64,000 nucleotides of DNA from contig CAVWXP010000010.1 in the NCBI GenBank assembly GCA_963759175.1, positions 496,001 to 560,000 of the forward strand, given 5' to 3'. The position numbers and the translations under genes were made by a program. The notes under the pieces were generated by a model. It was not told where the DNA came from. It searched no databases and saw only the letters and a list, made by a program, of their open reading frames with translations. This document shows positions 1 to 8,911 of the stretch, piece by piece. Every line of letters starts with the position of its first letter. The stretch's first letter is position 1. Origin of the DNA: SZUA-442 sp963759175. Lineage in GTDB: Bacteria; Actinomycetota; Acidimicrobiia; Spongiisociales; UBA5794.

Positions 1-283
1 GGTCGACACGATCGTCCAGCTGTCCGACGTCCTCACCACCGACGCCGACCGCGTCCTCCTCGACAACATGGGAATCGACCAACTCGTCGAGGCCGTTGCC
101 ATGGTCGGCGGAGCGATGGTGACGGAGGCATCCGGCGGGATCGACCTCACGACGGTCCGCGCCGTCGCCGAGACCGGCGTCGACATCATCTCGGTCGGAT
201 GGATCACCCACTCGGCGCCGGCGCTCGACGTCGCACTCGACATCGTCCCCGAACCCCAGACCGATTCCGATCAGTTCGAGTAG
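1..283 (+). CDS. nadC: Nicotinate-nucleotide pyrophosphorylase (quinolinate phosphoribosyltransferase), C-terminal part
   Basis: Partial gene cut by the left window edge; the frame is open from base 2 and 93 residues are visible. The enzyme makes nicotinate mononucleotide from quinolinate and PRPP in de novo NAD synthesis. The visible part shows the LLDNM strand, the EASGGI phosphate-binding stretch and the closing GVDIISVGWITHSAPALD segment, all in the order expected for the alpha/beta barrel of this family. A Trp replaces the usual small residue before ITHS. Its last 13 bases overlap the convergent gene on the other strand. Identification is firm; whether nadA and nadB lie upstream cannot be seen. 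Confidence 0.95.
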   Translation, partial: VDTIVQLSDVLTTDADRVLLDNMGIDQLVEAVAMVGGAMVTEASGGIDLTTVRAVAETGVDIISVGWITHSAPALDVALDIVPEPQTDSDQFE

Positions 284-1044
284 GTGTAGGACTGGGCGTC
301 CGCCCACCGGCGTGCCACCCGCTCGTAGGCATCCGCCGAACCGGGACCGTCGCCCTGCTCGAGGGCGAGGAGACTCGCCCGCACGTCATCAGCCGACTCG
401 TCGAAGACGAGGTCTGCCCCACGGAACGTCGTAGCCACCTCGCCATAGTCGAGCTCGACCATCGAATCCGCTCCGAACTCGGTCAACCACCTCTCGAGGT
501 CCGCGACGCGCTCGATGACCTGGTCGGCGAAACCAGCACTCTCGAGGACACCGATCGACCAATGCACGCGATCGATCGCCTCACCGAGAGAGGTCCGATA
601 CCGGATGGACGAATAGCCGCCGGCTTCGTACACCTCGCGTTCGGCCCTCGTGAACGCGCTGAACCACCGCAGGGGCACATGCCACGCCGATGAGAGGATG
701 AAGCTGCGGGCATGGGTCGATGATCGCCGAAGCCTCGCAAGTTCACGGGCGTGATCCATGCGCTCGTCGTCACTGATCATCGCGAGGCCCGGATAGGCCT
801 TCGTGAACGCCAGGATGCCTTCGATCATCCTCAAGCGTGCGTTGCGGGGACACACGAATTGATGCCCCTGCCACACCGTGTACAAGGCATCGTCCCTCGT
901 CGATTCGTCCCATATGAAGGCATCGGTTTGTGACACGCGTGTCGATGCGGCATCGGCCCGATGGGGCGGTAGGCCGCCCACAGCCTCGGCGGGGCGGTAG
1001 ATGCGCAGGTAGGCCGTGCTGATCATGGACGGATGGTACGCCAT
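271..1044 (-). CDS. Conserved protein of unknown function
   Basis: A 257-residue soluble protein that I do not recognise. It has no signal peptide, membrane segment or cysteine cluster. The N-terminal part contains the phrase TAYLRIYRPAEAV, the middle is rich in Arg and Trp (for example WHVPLRWFSAFTRAEREVYE) and the C-terminal half looks helical and acidic. Two starts are possible: ATG at 1044, or ATG at 1026 giving MISTAYLRIYRP, which begins closer to the conserved-looking part. It is read toward nadC and shares 13 bases with the nadC end, and its start faces the leucine dehydrogenase gene, so it is probably transcribed alone. Frame, codon use and the lack of any competing frame make it a real gene. 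Confidence 0.75.
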   Translation of the reverse strand: MAYHPSMISTAYLRIYRPAEAVGGLPPHRADAASTRVSQTDAFIWDESTRDDALYTVWQGHQFVCPRNARLRMIEGILAFTKAYPGLAMISDDERMDHARELARLRRSSTHARSFILSSAWHVPLRWFSAFTRAEREVYEAGGYSSIRYRTSLGEAIDRVHWSIGVLESAGFADQVIERVADLERWLTEFGADSMVELDYGEVATTFRGADLVFDESADDVRASLLALEQGDGPGSADAYERVARRWADAQSYTYSN

Positions 1045-1126
1045 CGACGCCCGGGAGTGCCGCAGGGCCTGTCGCTAGACTGAACCTGCCGTCGAGGCGC
1101 CAGACACCTGCGGAAAGAGGCTCCTG

Positions 1127-2188
1127 GTGGGAGTATTCGAGACGATCGGGACCGAGACCCACGAATCCGTCCACTTCGGGAGTGACCCGGGGTCGGGGCT
1201 CCGCACGATCGTGGCGATCCACAGCACGGTGCTCGGCCCGAGCCTCGGGGGCACCCGCTTCTACCCTTATGCCTCCGAGGCGGACGCCCTCACCGACGTG
1301 CTGCGGCTCGCCAAGGGCATGACCTACAAGGCTGCGTGCGCCGGCTTGGATCAGGGTGGCGGCAAGGCCGTCATCATCGGCGATCCCGACGTCCTGCGAT
1401 CCCCCGAACTCTTCAGGGCCTACGGACGATTCATCGACGGCCTCGCCGGTCGCTACATCACGGCAGAGGACGTCGGCACGACCGTTTCTGACATGGAGAT
1501 CGTGGCCACCCGCACGTCGTACGTGAGCGGCCTGCCGATGGGCGACGGCGGGTCCGGTGATCCCTCCCCGGCGACCGCAAGGGGGGTCGTGGCGGCGATG
1601 CGTGCGATCGCGCACCACCTGTGGGATTCACCCGAGCTCGCCGGGCGCAAGGTCGCCATCAAAGGGGTCGGCAAGGTCGGTATGTCGCTCGCCGAGCGCC
1701 TCCACCGTGCATCGGTGGAACTCGTCGTCGCCGATGTGGACGACGAGGCCACCGAACGGGCGGCCATCGACTTTGGAGCGAAGGTGGTCGCCGTCGACGA
1801 CATCCACACGGTCGATTGCGACATCTTCGCACCCTGTGCACTCGGTGCCGACCTCGACGAGGACTCGATCGCGGAGTTGGCGTGCGCCGCCATCGCAGGG
1901 TCGGCGAACAACCAGCTGGCCACCGAGGTCGACGCCGAACGCATCGCCGCCCGCGGGATCCTCTACGCACCTGACTTCGTCGTCAACGCAGGCGGGATCA
2001 TCAACATCGCCGCCGAGTCCGGCGGCTATGACGTAGGAAGGGCGGCGGCGATGGTCGATCGCATCTTCGACAACCTGACAGAGATCCTTTCGTCCGCCGA
2101 AGCACTGGGTATCAGCACCGAGACGGCCGCGACGAGGATGGCAGACGAACGGATAGCGGCAGCAGCCGCCAAAGGAGCGAGCACGTGA
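1127..2188 (+). CDS. Leucine dehydrogenase (Glu/Leu/Phe/Val dehydrogenase family)
   Basis: NAD-dependent amino acid dehydrogenase, 353 residues, that deaminates leucine and other branched-chain amino acids reversibly to 2-oxoacids. The N-terminal dimerisation domain carries the substrate and catalytic lysines: K68 in MTYKAA and K80 in LDQGGGKAVIIGDP, at the same numbers as in Bacillus leucine dehydrogenase. The Rossmann domain shows KGVGKVGMSLAERL near residue 185. The GTG start at 1127 is preceded by GGAAAGAGG at a 6-base distance. The stop overlaps the next gene by 4 bases (GTGA), so deamination is translationally coupled to the oxoacid dehydrogenase that uses its product. Phe or Val as preferred substrate cannot be excluded from sequence. 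Confidence 0.93.
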   Translation: MGVFETIGTETHESVHFGSDPGSGLRTIVAIHSTVLGPSLGGTRFYPYASEADALTDVLRLAKGMTYKAACAGLDQGGGKAVIIGDPDVLRSPELFRAYGRFIDGLAGRYITAEDVGTTVSDMEIVATRTSYVSGLPMGDGGSGDPSPATARGVVAAMRAIAHHLWDSPELAGRKVAIKGVGKVGMSLAERLHRASVELVVADVDDEATERAAIDFGAKVVAVDDIHTVDCDIFAPCALGADLDEDSIAELACAAIAGSANNQLATEVDAERIAARGILYAPDFVVNAGGIINIAAESGGYDVGRAAAMVDRIFDNLTEILSSAEALGISTETAATRMADERIAAAAAKGAST

Positions 2189-4215
2189 CCTTGAGCCTCG
2201 ACAGCGTCATCGACCACGAAGCCCTCGGGCTTGGCAACGACGACCTCATCGAGATGTACCGGCTGATGGTCCTGGCGCGAAAACTCGACGAGCGCATGTG
2301 GGCACTCAATCGGCAGGGTCGTGTGCCGTTCGTCGTGTCGGTGTCGGGGCATGAGGCCACCCAGGTGGGTGCGGCCTATGCGATCGATGCCACGAGGGAC
2401 TGGTCGTTGCCCTACTACCGCGACGTTGCGTTCGCCCTTGCGGCGGGCATGTCGGCGCACGACGTGTTCGCCGGCGTGTTCGCCAAGGACATCGACCCCT
2501 CCAGCGGCGGGCGGCAGATGCCCAACCACTGGTCAGAGCCCGATTTGAACATCTTCACCCAATCATCGGTGATCGGCGTCCAATACCCCCAGGCCTGCGG
2601 CATCGCGTACGAACTCCAGCGCTCGGGAAGCGACGCTGTCGTCGTCGTCGACGGCGGCGAGGGGTCGACGTCCGAGGGCGACTGGCACGAAGCGATGAAC
2701 TTCGCAGGGATCCACAAACTCCCCGTCGTGTTCCTGATCCAGAACAACCTGTACGCGATCTCGGTGCCGGCAGCCTCCGAGATCGCCGGCGAGGTGGCGA
2801 ATCGAGCCCAGGGGTACGGCATGCCCGGCGTCGTCGTGGATGGCAACAACGTCCTGGCCGTCTACGGTGCCATGAGCGCCGCGGTCGAACGGGCACGAGC
2901 CGGCGAGGGCCCGAGCCTGATCGAGGCGAAGACCTACCGCTACTACGCCCACACCTCGGACGACGACGACAAGCTGTACCGCAGTCGCGAGGAGGTCGAG
3001 ATATGGCGTCGCAAGGACCCGATCCCCAACTTCCGCCAGTACCTCGTCGAACAGCGCATCCTCACCGAGGCGCGTGAACGCGAGATCGACGACGAGGTGA
3101 CTGCGGAGATCGCAGCGGCGGTGAAGGCGACGGAGTCCGCTGCCGATCCCATGGATCCCTTGAGCCACGTGTATTCGGCACCGATCGAGCCCGGAGAGCC
3201 GGTCACCACCATCGAACCGGAGCCACAGGGCGAAACCACCAACATGATCACGGCGATCAACCGCACGATCCACGCCCTCATGGCCGAGGACGACGCCATC
3301 GTCGTGTTCGGGGAGGACGTCGCCGATCCCAAGGGGGGCGTCTTCAAGGCCACCCAGGGCCTCACGGAGGCGTATGGTGCCGACCGTTCGTTCAACACCC
3401 CCCTCGCCGAAGCGCTGGTCATCGGCGTCGGCATCGGTATGGCCGCAGCAGGAGCACGCCCCCTCGCCGAGATCCAGTTCGCAGACTTCATCCACCCCGG
3501 ATTCGACCAGATCGTCTCCGAACTCGCCCGAACCCACTATCGCTCCAATGGCCGGTGGACGTTGCCCATGACGATCCGCACGCCTTATGGCGGCGGCATC
3601 CACGGGGCGATGTACCACTCCCAGTCGATCGAGTCGTTCTATGCGCACGTGCCGGGTCTCAAGATCGTCGTGCCCTCGACGCCAGCGGACATGGCCGGCT
3701 TGTTGCGATCAGCCGTCGAGGACCCCGATCCCGTCATGGTCCTCGAGCCCAAGAAGCTGTACCGGCTCGCCACGGGTCCGATGCCCGCAGGCGATCACCG
3801 GGTGCCGATCGGAAAGGCAGCGCTGCGTCGTGACGGTCCCGATCTGACGATCATCGCCTACGGCACCATGGCCCATTTCGCCGTGGAGGCAGCTGATGCC
3901 CTCGCCGACGAGGACATCGACGTTTCCGTGCTCGACCTGCGCAGCCTTCGGCCGCTCGACTGGCCATCGATCGAAGCGGCGGTCCACCGAACCTCCAAGG
4001 TGTTGATCGTCCATGAGGACAACGGATTCGTGGGATACGGCGCCGAGATCGCAGCCCAGATCGCCGAGAAGGCGTTCGAGTGGCTGGATGCGCCGGTCCG
4101 TCGATACACCGCACCGGAGATCCCAGCCTTCCCGTTCGCCGCGTCGCTGGAGCGACAGGTGATGCCGAACACCGAGGGCATCGTGGAGCGAGCGCGCGAC
4201 CTGGCACGATGGTGA
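2185..4215 (+). CDS. Branched-chain 2-oxoacid dehydrogenase E1, alpha and beta subunits fused
   Basis: A 676-residue fusion of the two E1 subunits of the branched-chain 2-oxoacid (or related) dehydrogenase complex, which decarboxylates the oxoacid on thiamine diphosphate and hands the acyl group to E2. Residues about 1-340 are the alpha part, with the ThDP motif from GGEGSTSEGD to QNNLYAIS and the YRYYAHTSDDD loop. Residues about 350-676 are the beta part, with VFGEDVADPKGGVF, FNTPLAEALVIG and the C-terminal transketolase domain (GFVGYGAEIAAQIAE). The subunits are separate genes in many bacteria. GTG start overlaps leucine dehydrogenase by 4 bases. No E2 or E3 gene follows, so these must be encoded elsewhere. 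Substrate assignment rests on the leucine dehydrogenase neighbour; acetoin or pyruvate is less likely. Confidence 0.9.
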   Translation: MTLSLDSVIDHEALGLGNDDLIEMYRLMVLARKLDERMWALNRQGRVPFVVSVSGHEATQVGAAYAIDATRDWSLPYYRDVAFALAAGMSAHDVFAGVFAKDIDPSSGGRQMPNHWSEPDLNIFTQSSVIGVQYPQACGIAYELQRSGSDAVVVVDGGEGSTSEGDWHEAMNFAGIHKLPVVFLIQNNLYAISVPAASEIAGEVANRAQGYGMPGVVVDGNNVLAVYGAMSAAVERARAGEGPSLIEAKTYRYYAHTSDDDDKLYRSREEVEIWRRKDPIPNFRQYLVEQRILTEAREREIDDEVTAEIAAAVKATESAADPMDPLSHVYSAPIEPGEPVTTIEPEPQGETTNMITAINRTIHALMAEDDAIVVFGEDVADPKGGVFKATQGLTEAYGADRSFNTPLAEALVIGVGIGMAAAGARPLAEIQFADFIHPGFDQIVSELARTHYRSNGRWTLPMTIRTPYGGGIHGAMYHSQSIESFYAHVPGLKIVVPSTPADMAGLLRSAVEDPDPVMVLEPKKLYRLATGPMPAGDHRVPIGKAALRRDGPDLTIIAYGTMAHFAVEAADALADEDIDVSVLDLRSLRPLDWPSIEAAVHRTSKVLIVHEDNGFVGYGAEIAAQIAEKAFEWLDAPVRRYTAPEIPAFPFAASLERQVMPNTEGIVERARDLARW

Positions 4216-4250
4216 CGCCCTCCCCGGATGCCGACGGGACCTGACCGGCG

Positions 4251-5114
4251 ATGCAGATACGCCGGGCGACGCTCGACGACGTCGATGCGATCGTGGCCTT
4301 CACGACCGACACCTTCCCGTGGGGGGACTACGTCCCATCGTTGATCGGTGAGTGGATCACCGACGACGAGGGGATCGTGATGGTGGCCACCGACGATCGC
4401 GACACACCCATCGCCATGGCCAGGGCCGTGTTCCTCACGTCGAGTGAGGTCTGGTCACATGCGGCACGGGTCGATGCGCGCCACCGTGGTCGGGGAATCG
4501 CGGGTGAGCTTGCGGAGGCCCTCATCGAGTGGGCGCGGGAACACGACGGCAAGGTCGTCCGACTGCTCATCGAGGATGACAACATCGCGTCGAGCCGTCA
4601 CGTCACCAAGAAGGCGTTCCGGCGCACGGTGTCGGTCGTGCGGGGCCATCGGGCCATCGGCGCTGCCTCCCCGAACCCCGAGGGCAATGGCGGCAGGCGA
4701 CATCCTTCCGAGCTCACCGCGCGCCCGGGGAAGGTGCAAGATCTCGCACTGGTGCGTTCCTCGTGGTCGACGTCCGAGACCGGAAGGACGTTGCGAGGTC
4801 TGGTCGGCACCGGGTGGCGGTTCCATCGCCTCCGCGACGAGGACATCGAGGACGCGGCGCGTAGCGGGAACCTGTGGGAGATCGCGAACTCATGGGTCAT
4901 AACCGGGTCGGTGGAGCCGGTGTTCGACGTACGGCTGATCGACACGACTCCCGATGAGGCCTACGACGTCATCCGTGCGCTCATCGACACGGCGAACAAC
5001 CGAGGTGCCGAGGAGCTCACGATGTGGCTCGCCGACACGGATTGGCTCGTCCAGGCCGCACGACGAGCGGGTTGTGACATCTCGGGCTTCGGTGTGTGGG
5101 AGCGTCCCCTCTAG
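4251..5114 (+). CDS. GNAT-family N-acetyltransferase, two-domain
   Basis: A 287-residue acetyltransferase of the GNAT superfamily. Residues 1-130 form a typical GNAT domain that begins MQIRRATLDDVDAIVAF and has the acetyl-CoA loop in VDARHRGRGIAGELAEAL (R/Q-x-x-G-x-G/A type). The second half (from about residue 150) resembles a degenerate second GNAT fold without a clear CoA loop. It starts 35 bases after the E1 gene on the same strand and could be the last gene of that transcript. It converges with glcF. The acceptor is unknown. Confidence 0.8.
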   Translation: MQIRRATLDDVDAIVAFTTDTFPWGDYVPSLIGEWITDDEGIVMVATDDRDTPIAMARAVFLTSSEVWSHAARVDARHRGRGIAGELAEALIEWAREHDGKVVRLLIEDDNIASSRHVTKKAFRRTVSVVRGHRAIGAASPNPEGNGGRRHPSELTARPGKVQDLALVRSSWSTSETGRTLRGLVGTGWRFHRLRDEDIEDAARSGNLWEIANSWVITGSVEPVFDVRLIDTTPDEAYDVIRALIDTANNRGAEELTMWLADTDWLVQAARRAGCDISGFGVWERPL

Positions 5115-5139
5115 GTCCCCGGGGAATGGCGGTCGATGG

Positions 5140-6402
5140 CTAGCGCCTGACGACAGTCGAGCCGGCTGGATCACCCTCCACAGCGCCCCCGTCGGATGCG
5201 ATCAGGCGGTCGCGGTAGATCTCCACCGGGTGGGCGATCCTCGGACCGGTCCCGAGGAAACGCCGCAACTGCATCTCACACCCGGCGTTCGCTGACGCAA
5301 CGATCTCCGCGTTCGTCGCGATCACCCGATCCGCCTTGGCGCGACCGAGAGTCGCACCCGTCGAGGGATGCAGGGTCTGATAGGCACCCGCTGCTCCACA
5401 GCACAATCCACCGGCGTCTGCTGCGATCGCGTCATACCCGGCCGCTTCGAGAATCCGATAGGGGGCATCGGTGACGCGCTGCCCGTGTTCGAGGTGGCAT
5501 GGATCCTGCACGGCGACTCGTTCACCGGTCGAAGGGAGGCGAGGAAGACGCCCGTCGCTGATGGCGTCGGCGATGATCTCGGTGATGTCGCTCGATGCCT
5601 CGGCGACCGCTGACCCTGCGGCACCGAAACGCCCGTATGACTCGAGATGGGCGCCACACCCTGCGACGTCCACGGCGATCATCATCGCTCCCTCGAGGGC
5701 GGCGATGTTGCGCAGTGCAAGGCGAGTGGCTTCCGCCTCGTGTCCTGCGTGCGCAGCCAGGGCCCCACAGCAGGTCTGGGACGACACGGCTTCGACACGG
5801 TATCCGGCTCGTACCAGGAGCTCGATCGCGGCACGGTGGGTGTCGGAGAACCACGCATCGGCGACGCATCCGGTGAACAGGGCCACAGGCGGGTGGCTCG
5901 GATCGCCCCACGATCCACCGCGCGCCGACGGCAGCGGTACCGGTATCGGTCGGAGGCCGGCAGCGAGGTCGCCGAGGCGCGGCACCCAACGGAGCACTCC
6001 GAGGCGTTGTGCGAGGGCGATCACGAGCGACACCAGCCGGATGAGCACCGGCCGGGCGACGACACGTCCCAGTGCGATGCGCTCCCACCGCGAGGCGCGA
6101 TGTGGCACCTGGGCAACGGCCTCGGCGCGGGCCGACTCGATGATCGTTCCGTACGGAACCAGCGACGGACACGCCGTCTCACAGGCGCGGCATTGGAGGC
6201 AGAACGAGGTGATCTCGTCGAACCGTTCGTCGACGACGGCCAGGCCCCGCCCGACGGCATCGATGGCGGTCAGACGCCCCCTCGGCGATGCCGACTCGTC
6301 GCCGGTGAGCCGGAACGTCGGGCACACGGGCAGACACAGGCCGCAGGTCACACACCGGTCGAGGTCGACGGCCGCTGGCGGGTGGGACGTCACCCAGGTC
6401 AC
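5140..6402 (-). CDS. glcF: Glycolate oxidase-type iron-sulfur subunit
   Basis: Iron-sulfur subunit (420 residues) of a GlcDEF-type 2-hydroxyacid dehydrogenase that passes electrons from the flavoprotein subunits toward the quinone pool. Two 4Fe-4S motifs are near the N-terminus (CVTCGLCLPVCP and CLQCRACETACP), followed by two cysteine-rich CCG domains (TCCGALAAHAG and LCCGAAGAYQT). I chose the GTG at 6402, which overlaps the glcE stop as GTGA, rather than the longer open frame to 6504, because the extension lies inside glcE and has no similarity to the family. It is the last gene of a five-gene overlapping operon and converges with the acetyltransferase gene. Confidence 0.9.
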   Translation of the reverse strand: MTWVTSHPPAAVDLDRCVTCGLCLPVCPTFRLTGDESASPRGRLTAIDAVGRGLAVVDERFDEITSFCLQCRACETACPSLVPYGTIIESARAEAVAQVPHRASRWERIALGRVVARPVLIRLVSLVIALAQRLGVLRWVPRLGDLAAGLRPIPVPLPSARGGSWGDPSHPPVALFTGCVADAWFSDTHRAAIELLVRAGYRVEAVSSQTCCGALAAHAGHEAEATRLALRNIAALEGAMMIAVDVAGCGAHLESYGRFGAAGSAVAEASSDITEIIADAISDGRLPRLPSTGERVAVQDPCHLEHGQRVTDAPYRILEAAGYDAIAADAGGLCCGAAGAYQTLHPSTGATLGRAKADRVIATNAEIVASANAGCEMQLRRFLGTGPRIAHPVEIYRDRLIASDGGAVEGDPAGSTVVRR

Positions 6403-7508
6403 GACAGGCCACCAGGCAGGTGCCCTCGATTGAGGATGCCTGCCGGGTCGAAGAGCGCCTTGAGGCGCCGTTGGATGGCGAGGCCATCGGGTACGTGATC
6501 CCACTGGTCAGCCCCGAGTGCCGTCGCCACGTGCGGTTCGACGACGGCGATGCCGCCGAGGGCACCGAGGGCGGATCGGAGCTGCTCGAGCCGCTCGCTC
6601 GTGAACGTTTCGAAGCCGACGTCGATCACACCGACACCGTGCTGGGCGACGAACGAGGCAGGATCGTGGTTTCGCACGATGTCCACTGCGGCGACGAGCG
6701 ATCGGGGAGGCACACGGACCGATATGACCACCGGTGTCGTGGGCGGCGCGGGCCACTCGAGGCCGGGCTCGCCGTCGGCGCCGAGGGTGGCGCAGGCATC
6801 GGCGACTGCGGCGTCGGATCCCTCGATGAAACAGGACGAGGAGGTATCGGTTTCGAGAACGGCGAGCGGGCGATGGACCGCGCGCAACGCCTGGGAGGGA
6901 TCACTGACCGTCACGGTGCGCGATGCGCTCGGCACCGGCCACAGCTTCCAGCTGACCTCCGTGATCACGCCGAGCTCCCCATGCGACCCCGTGAACAGCC
7001 GGGGGAGGTCATATCCCGTGACGTTCTTCACGAGTTGACCGCCACCCGTGACGATCTCCCCGTATCCGGTGACGACCATCACGCCGAGCACCCGATCGCG
7101 GGTCGGACCGTATCGCAGCCGGCGGTATCCGGAGGCACCCGTGGCGACGATGCCGCCGATCGACCTGTTCGGTGCCATCTCGGGGAGGACGGCCGTCTGG
7201 CGATGCGCGGCGAGCTTCGTATCGAGGTCGCCGAGTGTCGTCCCGGCACGCACCACGACGGTGAGATCCTCGGGTTGGTGATCGACGATGCCTCCGAGGT
7301 TGCTGGTCGTCATGACGACGCCCCCGTCGGTCGCGTCGGGCCCCGTCGACGAGGATCCCACCACGGTGACCCGGACTTGGTCGGCTTGGGCGGCGGCAAC
7401 GACCTCGCGCACCTCCTCGGTCGTCGTGGGGGCGACGCACACGAACCGGGGACTCTCGACGAGGAGCTCCTCGAACCGGCGGGCGAACGCAGCCGTGCGG
7501 TCGGTCAT
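6399..7508 (-). CDS. glcE: Glycolate oxidase-type FAD-binding subunit
   Basis: FAD-binding subunit (369 residues) of the GlcDEF dehydrogenase. The PCMH-type FAD domain occupies the first two thirds: VTVVGSSSTGPDATDGG near the N-terminus, then MAPNRSIGGIVATGASGYRR and the GGQLVKNVTGYDLPRLFTGS stretch, which is characteristic of GlcE. It lacks the long C-terminal substrate domain of GlcD, as expected. ATG at 7508 is preferred because it overlaps the glcD stop as ATGA; a longer frame to 7538 would lie within glcD. The stop overlaps glcF by 4 bases. Stoichiometric expression with glcD and glcF is implied by the overlaps. Confidence 0.9.
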   Translation of the reverse strand: MTDRTAAFARRFEELLVESPRFVCVAPTTTEEVREVVAAAQADQVRVTVVGSSSTGPDATDGGVVMTTSNLGGIVDHQPEDLTVVVRAGTTLGDLDTKLAAHRQTAVLPEMAPNRSIGGIVATGASGYRRLRYGPTRDRVLGVMVVTGYGEIVTGGGQLVKNVTGYDLPRLFTGSHGELGVITEVSWKLWPVPSASRTVTVSDPSQALRAVHRPLAVLETDTSSSCFIEGSDAAVADACATLGADGEPGLEWPAPPTTPVVISVRVPPRSLVAAVDIVRNHDPASFVAQHGVGVIDVGFETFTSERLEQLRSALGALGGIAVVEPHVATALGADQWDHVPDGLAIQRRLKALFDPAGILNRGHLPGGLS

Positions 7509-8911
7509 GGGATCCGCACCCCGGCGGCGTCGAAACATCGCGACCCGGCCGGAAGCACCTTGTGGGGGTTCATCAGTCCCTCCGGATCGAATGCCTCCCG
7601 GATGCGTGCCTGGGCATCGAGGTCGAGCGGTCCAAAGACGAGCCCCATCAGATCCCGCTTCTCGGAACCCACGCCGTGCTCACCGGTCAAGGAACCCCCG
7701 GCATCGATGGATGCGAGCACCATGGCTCGGGCGGCGTCGTGGACGCGATCGAGCATGCCCGGCTCCTTGCTGTCGAACGCGATCAGCGGATGCAGGTTCC
7801 CGTCGCCAGCATGGAAGACGTTGAGCATCGACAGGTCGTGGTCGCGCGCAATCGCATAGATGGCGGTCAACACGTCCACGAGCCTGGTACGCGGAACGAC
7901 CGTGTCGTGGAGGTAGTAGTCGGGTGCCGTCTGGGCGACGGCTCCGAAGGCCGATTTGCGTCCCTTCCACAGGAGCGCCCGTTCCGCGTCGTCGGTTGCA
8001 GCGCGGATCGTGGTCGCTCCACGCTGGGATGCGAGCTGCGAGATCACATCCACGTCCTCGGCGATGGCCGGGGTCACCCCCGTCACCTCGACCAGCAGGA
8101 CGGCACCGGCATCGAGGGGGTACCCCGCCTTGACGAAGTTCTCGACGGCTTCGACCATCGGGCGATCCATCATCTCGAGCGCCGCAGGGATGATGCCGGC
8201 TCCGATCACATCGCTCACCGTTGCCGCAGCCTCCCGCACCGTCGGGAACCCGAGCAGGATCGTCGCTACGTCCGGAGGGTCATCGGTGAGCTTGACGAGG
8301 ACTCGTGTGACGATGCCGAGCGTGCCCTCGGATCCGACGACGACGGCACGCAGATCCAACCCCGGTGCATCAGGTAGATCCGAGCCCACCCTCACCACGT
8401 CGCCATCCACGGTGACGATGTCGGCCGCAAGCACGTGGGCGACGGTGGTGCCATCCGCGAGGCAGTGGGGACCACCGGCATTCGTCCCGACGTTGCCACC
8501 GATCGTGCATGCCTGTTGGGAGGACGGATCCGGCGCGAAGTGCAGTCCACGGTCGGAAACGGCCCTGGAGAGATCGAGGTTGACCACGCCCGGGCCGACC
8601 CACACGCACTTGCCGATCTCATCGACGTCACCGATCTCGTCGAGGCGCGTCGTCACGACGAGGAGTCCGGGTTCGAGGGGAACGGCTCCACCGGCCAACC
8701 CGGTACCGGCTCCGCGGGGAACGATCGGGACACGGTGGTATGCGGCGATCCGCACGAGCGCCGCTACCTCGCGTGTCGTCTCGGGGAACACGGCAGCGAC
8801 GACGTGCCCAGGTTGCACGCCTGCATCCTTGGCGAAGATGAGGAGATCGAGCGGGTGGTGCCGCACCCGGTCGGACCCGAGGGTTCCGATCAACTCGTCG
8901 ATCAGTTGCAT
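7505..8911 (-). CDS. glcD: Glycolate oxidase-type catalytic FAD subunit (GlcD/LldD-like FAD-linked oxidase)
   Basis: Catalytic flavoprotein (468 residues) of the FAD_binding_4 / FAD-oxidase_C family. Visible are the FAD pyrophosphate loop IVPRGAGTGLAGGAVPLEPG (about residue 65), SQQACTIGGNVGTNAGGPHC, VVVGSEGTLGIVTR, and the C-terminal cap domain ending with VFHAGDGNLHPLIAFD and GSLTGEHGVGSEKRDLM, which carry the conserved metal/substrate histidines. Glycolate, D-lactate and D-2-hydroxyglutarate oxidases share this layout, so the substrate is not settled by sequence. The start overlaps the hyuB stop by 10 bases and the stop overlaps glcE by 4, which ties this oxidase to the hydantoinase genes upstream. 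Confidence 0.9.
   Translation of the reverse strand: MQLIDELIGTLGSDRVRHHPLDLLIFAKDAGVQPGHVVAAVFPETTREVAALVRIAAYHRVPIVPRGAGTGLAGGAVPLEPGLLVVTTRLDEIGDVDEIGKCVWVGPGVVNLDLSRAVSDRGLHFAPDPSSQQACTIGGNVGTNAGGPHCLADGTTVAHVLAADIVTVDGDVVRVGSDLPDAPGLDLRAVVVGSEGTLGIVTRVLVKLTDDPPDVATILLGFPTVREAAATVSDVIGAGIIPAALEMMDRPMVEAVENFVKAGYPLDAGAVLLVEVTGVTPAIAEDVDVISQLASQRGATTIRAATDDAERALLWKGRKSAFGAVAQTAPDYYLHDTVVPRTRLVDVLTAIYAIARDHDLSMLNVFHAGDGNLHPLIAFDSKEPGMLDRVHDAARAMVLASIDAGGSLTGEHGVGSEKRDLMGLVFGPLDLDAQARIREAFDPEGLMNPHKVLPAGSRCFDAAGVRIP

Noticed and set aside
2563..3648. 361-codon open frame on the minus strand opposite the fused E1 gene
   Set aside because: Antisense shadow typical of GC-rich genes; no recognisable motif, and the plus-strand protein is clearly conserved.
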